NCBI RefSeq assembly: GCF_012933385.1
Contig: NZ_JABBPN010000012.1
Coordinates: forward strand, 62,001-126,000
Direction: 5' to 3'
DNA: 64,000 bases
Origin: Paenibacillus lemnae
GTDB lineage: Bacteria > Bacillota > Bacilli > Paenibacillales > Paenibacillaceae
Shown piece after piece: positions 18,868 to 28,265 of this stretch (the first letter of the stretch is position 1; every line of letters starts with the position of its first letter). The notes under the pieces are model-generated. The model did not search any database. It saw only the letters and a list, made by a program, of their open reading frames with translations, and was not told the DNA's origin. A program made the position numbers and the translations under genes.

Positions 18868-18977
18868 AATATGCAGCAGGAAAATTGGCGGTTCATTCCA
18901 TACGAATGTTCAGGACGGAGACTCCGGGTTGTTATATAATGATCGTTACAGATGTAGGAGACGGAGGAGATACGTAC

Positions 18978-20189
18978 ATGATTAACAACAAGCAGACGCC
19001 TTCATGGCGATCCCATAGATTAGATCGGCTGGGTTCCTCGATTTTCGCAGAAATTGCAGGATGGAAACAGGAAGCGCTAGAGCACGGGAAAACTTTGATC
19101 GACCTGAGTATCGGAAGTCCGGATCAAGCCCCGGCTTTGGAAATTAGAGAGGCTTTAAGCAGGATGGTACTTCGAGAAGATCAGTATGCGTACCCGTCAT
19201 CCCAAGGTACACCCGCTTTTCGGCAGGCAGCCACGGCCTGGTTAAAGCACCGATTTGGCGTGACGGCTGATCCCGATCACGAGATGCTTGCATTGATGGG
19301 ATCTCAGGATGGACTTGCGCACCTGGCTCAGGCTGTATGCAATCCGGGCGATATTGTGATGGTTCCTGATCCCGGCTATCCCATTTATGCCGGATCACTT
19401 GAACTTGCTGGTGTAGAGCCATGGCTGCTTCCCTTGAGAGAAGAGCATGAATTCTTACCGGATTTCACAGAAATTCCGGATGACATTTGGAAACGCACGA
19501 AATTTATGCTTGTGAATTTTCCCGGCAATCCGATTGCGGTACAGGCGGATATAACCTTTTTCAAGAATCTGATTGAGCTTGCGAAAAAGCACGGGGTTTT
19601 GATCGTACACGATCTGGCATATTCCGAGATGGGGTTTGATGATTACCGCCCCATCAGCATTCTTCAGGTGCCCGGGGCACTGGAAACAGCCGTTGAATTT
19701 CATTCATTTTCCAAAAGCTTTCATATGGCAGGCTGCCGTGTCGGATTTCTGGCAGGTAACCGCGAAGCGGTGTCCGCGCTGAGGGATTTAAAGAGCAACA
19801 TCGACTATGGTGTGTTTGAACCGATTCAGCATGCCGCCATTGCTGCACTGCAGCGAGCCATGTCCTGTGAGAATAAACGGGGAGTTGCGCAGATGTATGA
19901 AAGAAGACGGGATGTGTTTGTGGAGGCGCTCCGAACCGCTGGGTGGAGTGTGCCGTCACCCAAGGCTACGATGTTCATCTGGGCCAGGCTGCCAGAGGCT
20001 TCGGGACAAAGCTCCCCATGCTGGAACTCCAAAACCTTTGCCCGCGAGTTGTTAATCCAGACCGGGGTAGCCGTCGTTCCAGGGGATGCTTTCGGGTCAC
20101 AGGGAGAAGGGTTTGTCCGCATGGCTCTCGTCAAGGATGAAGAGACTTTGGCAGAGGCGGCAGCGCGAATCGGAGAGTTTTTGGCATAA
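18978..20189 (+). CDS. Class I/II PLP-dependent aminotransferase (DapL/PatA-like)
   Basis: A pyridoxal-phosphate aminotransferase of 403 residues. It shows SIGSPDQAP, YAYPSSQGTPAFRQA (cofactor phosphate region), DPGYPIYAGSLELAGV, a modified NFPGNPIAV (usually NYPNNPTG), HDLAYSEMGFD (Asp and Tyr contacts) and SFSKSFHMAGCRVGF, where the Lys is the Schiff-base residue. The pattern is closest to LL-diaminopimelate or alanine-type aminotransferases of the DapL/YugH/MalY-related group; the substrate is not certain. ATG 18978 is chosen because GGAGGAG sits eight bases upstream; ATG 18885 would lie next to the previous terminator. It appears monocistronic, since glcT follows after 53 bases. Confidence 0.88.
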   Translation: MINNKQTPSWRSHRLDRLGSSIFAEIAGWKQEALEHGKTLIDLSIGSPDQAPALEIREALSRMVLREDQYAYPSSQGTPAFRQAATAWLKHRFGVTADPDHEMLALMGSQDGLAHLAQAVCNPGDIVMVPDPGYPIYAGSLELAGVEPWLLPLREEHEFLPDFTEIPDDIWKRTKFMLVNFPGNPIAVQADITFFKNLIELAKKHGVLIVHDLAYSEMGFDDYRPISILQVPGALETAVEFHSFSKSFHMAGCRVGFLAGNREAVSALRDLKSNIDYGVFEPIQHAAIAALQRAMSCENKRGVAQMYERRRDVFVEALRTAGWSVPSPKATMFIWARLPEASGQSSPCWNSKTFARELLIQTGVAVVPGDAFGSQGEGFVRMALVKDEETLAEAAARIGEFLA

Positions 20190-20242
20190 AGCGTTTTTTT
20201 CTGATATATTAGCGGATATATGGTCTAGAATGAGGTGCAATT

Positions 20243-21094
20243 GTGGGCAGCTTACAAGTCGCCAAGGTGTTAAACAATAACGTAATTATCGCGTATCATC
20301 CCCAGCACGATGAAGTGGTCGTCATTGGCAAAGGAATCGGTTTTAACCGAAAACCGAAGGATATGATCCCGCTTTCCTCTGTGGAAAAATTGTTTATTTT
20401 AACGAAACCGGAGGAGCAGGAGCAATATAAGCAGCTCGTACCCCAAGTGGACGAACAGCTGATTGAAGCCATGAATGATATTATTCATCATGCTTCAAAT
20501 TTTGGTAGTGGAACACTCAATGAACATATTCATATCGCATTGACCGATCATATTGCATTTGCCATTAAGCGTCATGCTCAAGGCCTTCATATTCATAACC
20601 CGTTTTTGTATGAAACCCGTGAACTATATTCCGAAGAATATCGTATGGCAGAATATGCGGTAGGGACGATTCGGCAGCGGCTGGGCGTCGATCTGGGAGA
20701 AGAGGAAGTCGGCTTTATTGCTCTTCACTTTCACAGTGCACTGACCAATCAGCATATTTCGGAGGTGCGGAAATACTCCAAGCTGTTGTCTGATCTTGTG
20801 CAGGTCGTGGAGGAGAAGCTGGACTATGAGATTCCGAAGGACTCTCTGGATTACTCACGGTTAATCACGCATCTCCGGTTTGCGCTGGAACGAGTTCGCA
20901 GGGGAGAGACTGATTTCGGTGAGGGACCGCTGGATGATCTGCTGAAACGTGAATATCCGGAAATGTATGCGCTCGGGTGGACGCTGACCAAAATGATGGA
21001 AGTACGCCTCAAAAAAAAGGTGTATCCAGCCGAAGCGGGATACTTGACTATTCATCTTCAAAGGCTGGCCCAGCGAAAAGAGCAGGGCGAATAA
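20243..21094 (+). CDS. glcT: PTS-regulated transcription antiterminator (GlcT)
   Basis: An RNA-binding antiterminator that lets transcription pass the ptsG leader terminator when glucose is present. The 283-residue protein has an N-terminal co-antiterminator (RNA-binding) domain (about 1-60, VAKVLNNNVIIAYHP, GKGIGF) and two PTS regulation domains (about 70-170 and 175-283), with conserved histidines in the first (DHIAFAIKRH and ALHFHSA) and second (ITHLRFALER). The start is GTG 20243, with GAGG seven bases upstream. It lies directly before ptsG, whose leader carries a matching antiterminator hairpin. By analogy with Bacillus, EIIGlc would phosphorylate and inactivate it without glucose. Confidence 0.95.
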   Translation: MGSLQVAKVLNNNVIIAYHPQHDEVVVIGKGIGFNRKPKDMIPLSSVEKLFILTKPEEQEQYKQLVPQVDEQLIEAMNDIIHHASNFGSGTLNEHIHIALTDHIAFAIKRHAQGLHIHNPFLYETRELYSEEYRMAEYAVGTIRQRLGVDLGEEEVGFIALHFHSALTNQHISEVRKYSKLLSDLVQVVEEKLDYEIPKDSLDYSRLITHLRFALERVRRGETDFGEGPLDDLLKREYPEMYALGWTLTKMMEVRLKKKVYPAEAGYLTIHLQRLAQRKEQGE

Positions 21095-21123
21095 TAATTT
21101 TCAAGAAAAAGAAAGTGATACGC

Positions 21124-21152
21124 TTGCAACAAGCTGACATGGATGTTACAAT
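21124..21152 (+). promoter_or_regulatory. Sigma-A promoter of ptsGHI
   Basis: TTGCAA (21124-21129) and TACAAT (21147-21152) are separated by exactly 17 bases. The predicted start near 21159 gives a leader of about 200 nt that contains the antiterminator and terminator. Confidence 0.75.
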
Positions 21153-21183
21153 ACGGACTGTCATGAAATAAAGCAGCAAATCT

Positions 21184-21215
21184 ACGTGTAACTGATTCGA
21201 TCAGGCATGAGTATA
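21184..21215 (+). promoter_or_regulatory. RNA antiterminator (RAT) target of GlcT
   Basis: The segment has the GlcT-RAT layout: CTGAT (21192-21196) and ATCAG (21200-21204) pair around a TCG loop. CGTG (21185-21188) then pairs with CATG (21206-21209), leaving an internal loop. It overlaps the 5' arm of the terminator that begins at 21204, so the two folds exclude each other. Confidence 0.85.
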
Positions 21216-21306
21216 TAACAGGATTTTTGGTTGTTTCTATCCGTTTCAGGGTATCCTACGGTTAGAAGCAAGACATGAATTCTGCTGTATGCTTATGCCT
21301 TTTTTT
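21204..21306 (+). terminator. Conditional leader terminator before ptsG
   Basis: The left arm 21204-21223 (starts GGCATGAGTATA) pairs with the right arm 21280-21299 (ends GCTTATGCC) over 20 positions, with four G-U pairs and one mismatch. Seven T residues follow (21300-21306). The loop is about 56 nt. The left arm is shared with the GlcT target. Confidence 0.85.
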
Positions 21307-21364
21307 GTTGACATTTGCTGTTGATTCACCGCGTCTTGGTGAAATAAAAGAAAGGAGAATGACG

Positions 21365-23431
21365 ATGTTCAAACGTCTGTTTGGCGTTTTGCAAAGAGTA
21401 GGTAAGGCGCTTATGCTGCCTGTGGCAATTTTGCCGGCCGCTGGTTTGCTGCTCGGTTTGGGTAATATGCTGATCAACGACGATTTCCTTCAGTATGCCC
21501 CATGGTTAAATGCAGCCTGGGTTCAAGCAGTAGCTACGGTAATGATGAATGCCGGACAAATCGTCTTCACCAATCTGCCTCTGCTGTTTGCTGTCGGGGT
21601 CGCCGTCGGTTTGGCCGGGGGAGATGGTGTTGCTGGCTTGGCAGCGATTATCGGCTATCTTGTCATGAACGTGACGATGGGAACGGTCATCGGTGTAACC
21701 CCTGCGATGGTCGGTACGGATTATGCTTATGCCAGTGTTCTGGGTATTCCAACACTTGCGACCGGGGTATTCGGAGGGATTATCGTGGGCGTGCTGGCAG
21801 CCAGCATGTATAACCGGTTCTTCAAAATCGAACTGCCTTCGTATCTCGGATTTTTTGCCGGTAAGCGTTTTGTGCCGATCATGACTGCGGCTACAGCTGT
21901 GCTGCTGGGATTGCTGATGACCGTGATCTGGCCGCCGATCCAGGTGGGGCTCAACTCAGCATCTCATTTTATGCTGGAGCAAAACCGTACCCTGTCGGCA
22001 CTGGTGTTCGGGATCGTAGAGCGCGGATTGATTCCATTCGGACTGCATCATATTTTTTATTCGCCGTTCTGGTTCGAGTTCGGGGAATATGTCAATAGTG
22101 CAGGACAGCTTGTGCGGGGCGACCAAAATATCTTTATGGCCCAGCTTCGCGATGGCGTAGAATTCACCGCAGGAACGTTCATGACCGGTAAATTCCCGTT
22201 CATGATGTTCGGTCTGCCGGCAGCGGCGCTTGCGATTTACCATGAGGCTAAACCCGAGCATAAAAAATATGTGGCGGGTATTATGGGGTCTGCGGCCTTA
22301 ACTTCGTTCTTGACCGGGATCACGGAGCCGCTGGAATTCTCATTCCTGTTCGTCGCTCCATTGCTGTTCGTCGTTCATGTCATCTTTGCAGGCCTGTCCT
22401 TCATGACCATGCATATTCTGGGGACGAAGATCGGAATGACGTTCTCCGGAGGCTTGATTGACTATATGATCTTCGGTGTCATTCCTAACCGGACACCATG
22501 GTGGAATGTTATCATCGTCGGTCTGATAATGGCGGTCATATACTACTTCGGATTCCGGTTTGTTATTCGCAAGTTCAATCTGCGGACACCGGGGCGTGAA
22601 GAAGCGTCGGACAAACAGGGAGCAGGAGCTTCCTCCGGGGGCGGAAAAGATGAGCTGCCGCGCAATATTTTGACGGCATTGGGCGGTCAAGGCAATATCG
22701 CTCATCTGGATGCGTGTATTACCCGTTTACGCGTAGAGGTTAAAGATAAAGCGGATGTGGACAAGGACCGGCTTAAACAGCTGGGTGCTTCCGGCGTTCT
22801 GGAAGTGGGTAACAATGTGCAGGCAATCTTTGGAACCCGTTCGGACACGATTAAGTCCCAGATTCAAGACATCATGTCCGGCATTACACCAGAATCGGGA
22901 CCAGCGATACCTGCACCTGAAGCACCGAAAACTGCGGAAGTGGAGCAGCAGGCTGCACAGGACGGGGATGCGATCATTCTTGAAGATATCGTATCACCTG
23001 TCAACGGCGAGCTGATGGATATCTCCAATGTGCCGGATCCAGTGTTTTCCCAGCGGATGACGGGGGATGGATTTGCGGTGCTGCCTCATGATGGTACCAT
23101 TGCTTCTCCTGTTTACGGCAAAGTGTTTAATGTGTTCCCGAGCAAGCACGCAATTGGCATCATGTCAGATGGCGGTAAAGAAGTACTTGTCCATATTGGT
23201 GTCAATACCGTGAAACTCAAAGGTCAGGGATTCAAAGTTTTGGTACAGGAAGGAGACCTGGTATCGGCAGGACAGCCGATTATGGAGGTCGATCTCGATT
23301 ATGTGAAGGAGCATGCGCCTTCCATTATTTCACCGATCATCTTCTCCAATCTGCCTGAAGGAGCTTCAGTGAAGCTGAACAAAACGGGAAGTGTAACATC
23401 TGGAGAAGCGGATATTATCACAATTAAATAA
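21365..23431 (+). CDS. ptsG: Glucose PTS permease EIICBA
   Basis: Transports and phosphorylates glucose. The 688-residue protein has a hydrophobic EIIC domain (about 1-400, starting MFKRLFGVLQRVGKALMLPV), a linker, EIIB (about 430-510) with the phosphorylated Cys in HLDACITRLRV, and EIIA of the Crr type (about 535-688) with DPVFSQRMTGDGFAVLP and the His in EVLVHIGVNTV. The domain order C-B-A matches Gram-positive PtsG. ATG 21365 is chosen: AAAGGAG is spaced seven bases away, whereas ATG 21359 nearly touches it, and the longer frame from 21275 would lie inside the leader terminator. It is the first gene of ptsGHI. Confidence 0.96.
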   Translation: MFKRLFGVLQRVGKALMLPVAILPAAGLLLGLGNMLINDDFLQYAPWLNAAWVQAVATVMMNAGQIVFTNLPLLFAVGVAVGLAGGDGVAGLAAIIGYLVMNVTMGTVIGVTPAMVGTDYAYASVLGIPTLATGVFGGIIVGVLAASMYNRFFKIELPSYLGFFAGKRFVPIMTAATAVLLGLLMTVIWPPIQVGLNSASHFMLEQNRTLSALVFGIVERGLIPFGLHHIFYSPFWFEFGEYVNSAGQLVRGDQNIFMAQLRDGVEFTAGTFMTGKFPFMMFGLPAAALAIYHEAKPEHKKYVAGIMGSAALTSFLTGITEPLEFSFLFVAPLLFVVHVIFAGLSFMTMHILGTKIGMTFSGGLIDYMIFGVIPNRTPWWNVIIVGLIMAVIYYFGFRFVIRKFNLRTPGREEASDKQGAGASSGGGKDELPRNILTALGGQGNIAHLDACITRLRVEVKDKADVDKDRLKQLGASGVLEVGNNVQAIFGTRSDTIKSQIQDIMSGITPESGPAIPAPEAPKTAEVEQQAAQDGDAIILEDIVSPVNGELMDISNVPDPVFSQRMTGDGFAVLPHDGTIASPVYGKVFNVFPSKHAIGIMSDGGKEVLVHIGVNTVKLKGQGFKVLVQEGDLVSAGQPIMEVDLDYVKEHAPSIISPIIFSNLPEGASVKLNKTGSVTSGEADIITIK

Positions 23432-23478
23432 ATTTGGGTAAGTACATGATATAAACCATAGAAAGAGGGATGATGAAC

Positions 23479-23754
23479 ATGCAAAAAACATTCAGAATTA
23501 CAGACGAGGACGGTATCCACGCACGTCCGGCAACAGCACTGGTAAACACAGCAAACAAATTCAAGGACACCGAATCCTTCGCGGAAGCCGGCGGCAAGAA
23601 GGTAACGTTGAAATCGATCTTGGGCGTTCTGTCCCTCGGTTTGGAACAGGGTGATACTCTGACATTAATTTCGGAGGGCCCCAGTGAAAATGATGCATTG
23701 AACGCACTGGCTGATGTGATGGTGAACGAAGGGCTGGGGGAGCTCAATGAGTAG
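23479..23754 (+). CDS. ptsH: Phosphocarrier protein HPr
   Basis: Carries phosphate from enzyme I to sugar permeases; in Gram-positive bacteria, Ser46-phosphorylated HPr is the CcpA corepressor. It is a 91-residue protein with the active-site His in [14 protein letters not shown] (about residue 13) and the regulatory Ser region [13 protein letters not shown] (about residue 44). The C terminus is slightly longer than the usual 87-88 residues. Three ATGs lie in frame (23470, 23473, 23479); the last is chosen because the ribosome site GAGGG ends right before the first and is nine bases from the third. The stop overlaps the ptsI start by eight bases. Confidence 0.95.
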   Translation: MQKTFRITDEDGIHARPATALVNTANKFKDTESFAEAGGKKVTLKSILGVLSLGLEQGDTLTLISEGPSENDALNALADVMVNEGLGELNE

Positions 23755-25462
23755 TATTAAGGGGATTGCAGCATCGGCAGGGATTGCCATTGCTAAAGCA
23801 TTCATCCTGGAGCATCCCGATTACACCGTAACACACCGGAAAATTGAAGATACCGACAGCGAAATCGCTAAACTGGAATCTTCACTGGATGCATCAAGAG
23901 CTGAGCTTGAGGAAATTAAAGCTCGTACACTCCAGGAGCTCGGGGAGAAGAAGGCTGAGATTTTCGAATCTCATCTTCTAATCCTGGACGATCCGGAGTT
24001 GATCAATCCGGTAAAAGATAAGATTAAAGAGGAATCGGTCTGTGCCGAATTTGCTTTAAATGAGACGGCATCTCAATTTATTGAGATGTTCCAAAATATG
24101 AAAAGCGCATATCTTCAGGAACGTGCTGCAGATATGCGTGATGTTACCAAGCGTGTACTGAAGCATTTGCTGGACCTGAATTATGTAAATCCTTCAGAAA
24201 TCAGCGAGGAAGTCATCGTCATCGCAGAAGATCTGACACCCTCGGATACAGCTCAGCTCAATCGTAATTATGTCAAAGGCTTTACAACCAACATTGGCGG
24301 AAGAACTTCACACTCGGCCATTATGGCACGTTCACTGGAGATTCCGGCAGTCGTCGGAACCCAGAATGTTCTCACAAGTGCAGCAAGCGGTGACTTGATC
24401 ATTGTGGATGGTCTGGAAGGTATGGTTCTGATCAATCCGGATGAACAAACCGTTGCTGAATATCGTAAGAAGCAGGAAAGTTATGCGGAGCAGGTTGAGG
24501 AGTGGAGAAAGCTTCGCAGCGAGCCGACTGTAACCAGTGATGGGGTTCATGTTGAACTGGCAGCCAATATCGGCACACCCAATGACGTGGCTGGTGTCCA
24601 AGACAATGGTGGAGAAGGCGTAGGTCTGTACCGTACAGAATTTTTGTATATGGGCCGTGACAAGCTGCCTTCCGAAGATGTCCAATTCCAGGCCTACAAA
24701 ACGGTATTGGAAAAAATGGAAGGAAAGCCGGTTGTAGTGCGTACACTCGACATTGGGGGAGATAAGGAACTGCCTTATCTGGATCTTCCTAAAGAAATGA
24801 ACCCGTTTCTCGGATTTCGTGCCGTACGCTTATGTCTAGAGCGCCAGGATATATTCAGAACCCAACTGCGGGCTCTGCTCCGGGCCAGCGTCCACGGGAA
24901 TCTTAGAATCATGTTCCCTATGATTGCTACCCTGGACGAATTTAGGCAAGCCAAAGCGCTGCTGGAAGAAGAGAAATCCAAGCTTATTTCCGAAGATATC
25001 GCGGTTTCTGAAGATATTCAGCTCGGCATCATGGTCGAAATTCCTTCGACGGCGGTGATGGCCGATCAATTCGCTAAAGAAGTAGACTTCTTCAGTATCG
25101 GGACCAACGATCTGATCCAGTATACGATGGCAGCGGATCGAATGAATGAGAGAGTATCGTATCTCTATCAGCCTTATAATCCAGCCATTCTGCGTTTGGT
25201 CAAAATGGTCATTGATGCTGCACACCGTGAAGGCCGCTGGGCCGGCATGTGCGGCGAGATGGCCGGGGATGCAACGGCTATTCCGCTGCTTTTGGGCCTC
25301 GGGCTGGATGAATTCAGTATGAGCGCCACTTCCATCCTGCCTGCACGCAGCCAGATTTCCAAGCTGTCCAAAACGGATATGCAGGAACTTGCTTTCAAAG
25401 CACTGAACCTGGGCACAGCAGAAGATGTAGTAGAGCTGGTCAATCAAGCCGTATCGAAATAG
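23747..25462 (+). CDS. ptsI: PTS enzyme I (phosphoenolpyruvate-protein phosphotransferase)
   Basis: Takes phosphate from phosphoenolpyruvate and passes it to HPr, the first step of all PTS transport. The 571-residue protein begins [15 protein letters not shown], carries the swivelling His domain with [22 protein letters not shown] (His about 190), and the PEP-binding barrel with FRTEFLYM-like (here [14 protein letters not shown]), [40 protein letters not shown] and the Cys region [10 protein letters not shown]. The length is standard. It overlaps ptsH by eight bases, so translation is coupled, and a strong terminator follows. Confidence 0.97.
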   Translation: MSSIKGIAASAGIAIAKAFILEHPDYTVTHRKIEDTDSEIAKLESSLDASRAELEEIKARTLQELGEKKAEIFESHLLILDDPELINPVKDKIKEESVCAEFALNETASQFIEMFQNMKSAYLQERAADMRDVTKRVLKHLLDLNYVNPSEISEEVIVIAEDLTPSDTAQLNRNYVKGFTTNIGGRTSHSAIMARSLEIPAVVGTQNVLTSAASGDLIIVDGLEGMVLINPDEQTVAEYRKKQESYAEQVEEWRKLRSEPTVTSDGVHVELAANIGTPNDVAGVQDNGGEGVGLYRTEFLYMGRDKLPSEDVQFQAYKTVLEKMEGKPVVVRTLDIGGDKELPYLDLPKEMNPFLGFRAVRLCLERQDIFRTQLRALLRASVHGNLRIMFPMIATLDEFRQAKALLEEEKSKLISEDIAVSEDIQLGIMVEIPSTAVMADQFAKEVDFFSIGTNDLIQYTMAADRMNERVSYLYQPYNPAILRLVKMVIDAAHREGRWAGMCGEMAGDATAIPLLLGLGLDEFSMSATSILPARSQISKLSKTDMQELAFKALNLGTAEDVVELVNQAVSK

Positions 25463-25507
25463 TCTGATTAATGTTTCTTCCGTTTTCAAGGTTGTTTCTA
25501 CATCATT

Positions 25508-25548
25508 AAGGTATTCCCGGCGAAGAACCGGGGATACCTTCTTTTTTT
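25508..25548 (+). terminator. Terminator closing ptsGHI
   Basis: A 13-bp stem pairs AAGGTATTCCCGG (25508-25520) with CCGGGGATACCTT (25528-25540), with one G-T pair, followed by C and seven T residues. Confidence 0.93.
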
Positions 25549-25623
25549 ATCAAAAAGCGGTCTGTTTCATCCGATAAAAGACGTATACCCGAACTCATAA
25601 GGCGCATAAGGCATAGACTGTAT

Positions 25624-28077
25624 TTGAAAACGATTTATATTCCGCAGGTCTGTCTTATGAATCAAGCGCCAATACTATTAAATGAATCTATTTTAAAAGT
25701 GACGGTGATTATGATGAATATGGACATGATCCAAGAAATAACTGATATGAAACTGGGTATCATCTACAGCCCGGAGTCCACAGGATTCCGCTTATGGGCT
25801 CCGGGTGCCGAAGCCGTGTCTTTGATGCTGTATGAAGATGAAGGAAAATATGATTCATCCGGGATGGTACAGGACCACCATGGTGGTATCGAAGTTACAA
25901 TGAACATGCAGGATCAGGGAGTCTGGAGTGCAGCCGTATCCGGTGATCTGTCCGGAAAGTTTTATATGTACAAGATTTACCGGGAAAATGGAAGGTTCAA
26001 CTATGCTGTAGATCCCTATGCTGCTGCAGTCAGCGCCAACGGATGCCGGGGAGCTATCGTCAATCCGGTGCTTTGTTGTCCGGAAGGGTGGGAAAACGAC
26101 CAGAGGCCTCCTTTTGTTCAACCTACTGATGCGGTTCTGTATGAACTGCATGTAAGAGATTTCTCGATTTCACCCGATTCAGGGATGCGATATAAAGGTA
26201 AATTCAAGGCTTTTACGGAATGTGGCTTGCGTGATGAGTTTGGCAACAGTCTGGGCATTGATCATCTGGTTGAGTTGGGAATCACCCATGTACATTTGCT
26301 GCCGATATTTGATTTTAAAACGGTCAATGAGCTGACGTCCTCTCCTGTCTGGGATGCTGAAGGGGAATACAACTGGGGATACGATCCTCAACATTATAAT
26401 GTGCCCGAGGGATCCTATGCGACAGACCCAAGGAAGCCGGAGGTCCGGATCACGGAGTGCAAAGAAATGATACAGGCCCTGCACCAAAAAGGAATACGGG
26501 TCATAATGGATGTGGTGTACAATCACACCTACACCGTGGAAGACGGACCATTTGAGCAGGTCGTGCCGGGGTATTTCTACAGGAGAGACAGCAGCGGCCG
26601 ATTGTCTAACGGCTCTGGTGTGGGTAACGAGCTGGCTTCAGAAAAACCGATGGTGCGTAAATATATCAAGGATTCCCTGCGATATTGGGCTGAAGAATAT
26701 CATATTGACGGGTTCCGCTTTGATCTCATGGCGCTCATTGATGTAGAGACGATCACAGAGATTGTCCAGGAGCTGCGATGTGAAGTCGATCCGGGTCTGC
26801 TGATTTATGGGGAGCCCTGGACAGGCGGAGATAGTCCGCTGCAGAACAAGACTTTTAAAGGGACGCAGCGCGGAAAAGGCTTTGCTGTCTTTAACGATCA
26901 TTTTCGTCATGCGATTAAAGGAGATAATGATGGCGGAGGTAAAGGCTTTGCCACAGGGGAGACCTGGTATGAAGGAGCCGTGGCAGAGGGGATGCTGGGA
27001 TCGATCCATGATTTCGCGCTTGAGGCGTCGGAGACGGTTAATTATGTGACGGTCCATGACAATCTGAATCTATGGGATAAGGTCATGATCTCGATGGGCA
27101 AATGGCATGAGGCAGGATTTATTCACATGGAAAACGGGCGTCCGGCAGATGGAGCTTACATTGTTGAAAAAGTGACAGCGGCAGACCCGTACAGAACAAT
27201 TCAGGTACAGGATGCCTTGGCATCTGAAGCAGTGAAGCGGTGTTTGCTCGCAAATGGAATCGTCCTGCTGTCTCAAGGCATTCCGCTAATTCATGCGGGC
27301 GATGAGTTTTTACGGAGTAAATTTGGAGACCATAACAGCTACCGCAGCGGGGATGCGGTCAATGCGATCCCGTGGAGCCTGAAGCAGCGCTTTAAGGAGG
27401 TTCATGCTTACTATTGTGGCTTGATCAGCCTCCGGCGAAATCACCCGGCATTCCGGATGAACAGCCGTGAACAAATCGAAAGACATATGGAGATCATTCG
27501 CTGCAGTGACCAGGTGGTGGCATACCGGTTGTCAGATTGTGCGAATGGGGATCCCTGGAAGCAGATCGTGGTCATCGTGAACGGGAATTTACAGGCTTCA
27601 AAGGTAGAGCTTCCGCCGACTCCCTACAGCTGGAATATTGTTGTCAATGAACGGTTAGCAGGTAATGAGATTATTTCAACGACGGATCATGCCGACGTAA
27701 CAGTACCGGGGCTTTCACTCATGGTCTTGTACGAAGATCATGATCGGCTGAAGCAAAACCTGGTCAAGGTCCAGGTTGAATATGAACGTACAGACCATCA
27801 GTACAGCGGCTGGAATTTATGGGTGTGGGGCACTGGAGTGAAGGACGGTCGGATTGATTTTACCCACATGGAGAAAGGACGTGCGCAAGCGGTTATTTAT
27901 GCTGCTGCCGATGTAGAAAAGATCGGCTGTATTGTCAGGCTTAATGATTGGGAAGCCAGAGAGTGGGAGCAGGACCGTTATATTATTGTGCCTGACCATC
28001 GACAGACCGTGCAGGTAAAGGTGTCCAGCGGCAAAGAATCTGCCTTGTCTGATGTGATCACGGGGAAGGCCAGCTGA
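25624..28077 (+). CDS. Type I pullulanase (GH13) with C-terminal CBM41-like domain
   Basis: Debranches pullulan, glycogen or limit dextrins by cutting alpha-1,6 links; no signal peptide is seen, so it is probably intracellular. Layout: CBM48 (about 45-130, TGFRLWAPGAEAVSLMLY), then a GH13 barrel with the pullulanase mark YNWGYDPQHYNVPEGSY, DVVYNHT, GFRFDLMAL (nucleophile Asp), YGEPWTG (acid/base Glu) and VTVHDN, then a beta domain (about 600-690). Residues about 705-800 (VKVQVEYERTDHQYSGWNLWVWG) resemble the CBM41/PUD module, which in most pullulanases is N-terminal. The start is uncertain: TTG 25624 is the first in frame but has no clear ribosome site; ATG 25711 or a later ATG are alternatives that keep all domains. 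Confidence 0.9.
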   Translation: MKTIYIPQVCLMNQAPILLNESILKVTVIMMNMDMIQEITDMKLGIIYSPESTGFRLWAPGAEAVSLMLYEDEGKYDSSGMVQDHHGGIEVTMNMQDQGVWSAAVSGDLSGKFYMYKIYRENGRFNYAVDPYAAAVSANGCRGAIVNPVLCCPEGWENDQRPPFVQPTDAVLYELHVRDFSISPDSGMRYKGKFKAFTECGLRDEFGNSLGIDHLVELGITHVHLLPIFDFKTVNELTSSPVWDAEGEYNWGYDPQHYNVPEGSYATDPRKPEVRITECKEMIQALHQKGIRVIMDVVYNHTYTVEDGPFEQVVPGYFYRRDSSGRLSNGSGVGNELASEKPMVRKYIKDSLRYWAEEYHIDGFRFDLMALIDVETITEIVQELRCEVDPGLLIYGEPWTGGDSPLQNKTFKGTQRGKGFAVFNDHFRHAIKGDNDGGGKGFATGETWYEGAVAEGMLGSIHDFALEASETVNYVTVHDNLNLWDKVMISMGKWHEAGFIHMENGRPADGAYIVEKVTAADPYRTIQVQDALASEAVKRCLLANGIVLLSQGIPLIHAGDEFLRSKFGDHNSYRSGDAVNAIPWSLKQRFKEVHAYYCGLISLRRNHPAFRMNSREQIERHMEIIRCSDQVVAYRLSDCANGDPWKQIVVIVNGNLQASKVELPPTPYSWNIVVNERLAGNEIISTTDHADVTVPGLSLMVLYEDHDRLKQNLVKVQVEYERTDHQYSGWNLWVWGTGVKDGRIDFTHMEKGRAQAVIYAAADVEKIGCIVRLNDWEAREWEQDRYIIVPDHRQTVQVKVSSGKESALSDVITGKAS

Positions 28078-28085
28078 AACGCCAT

Positions 28086-28131
28086 AAAAAAAATGCAGCT
28101 TTTGGAATCATTCCATAAGCTGCATTTTTTT
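28086..28131 (+). terminator. Terminator after pullulanase
   Basis: ATGCAGCTT (28093-28101) pairs with AAGCTGCAT (28117-28125), extended inside by TGGAAT/ATTCCA and outside by an A-run and T-run. Seven T residues follow. Confidence 0.92.
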
Positions 28132-28265
28132 ATATTAATAAGAGAGGGGTACATATCATTACCCCAAGACAGGCTGCTGAAACGCAAAACAAGTTAGATG
28201 ATTACCAAGCAAGGGAAAGGGGTAAAACATAGATAAGCTTGTTTCGTATAAGGAGGATGTTAATA

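Noticed and set aside
21118-21135. Possible cre site (reverse strand TGCAAGCGTATCAC) overlapping the ptsG -35
   Set aside because: Two mismatches fall at the conserved 3' positions, and the -35 box already explains TTGCAA.
28193-28225. GTTAGA ... GGGTAA before the L25/Ctc gene as a sigma-B promoter, since ctc is a sigma-B gene in Bacillus
   Set aside because: The spacer is 21 bases, against the usual 13-15, and the -35-like box is poor.
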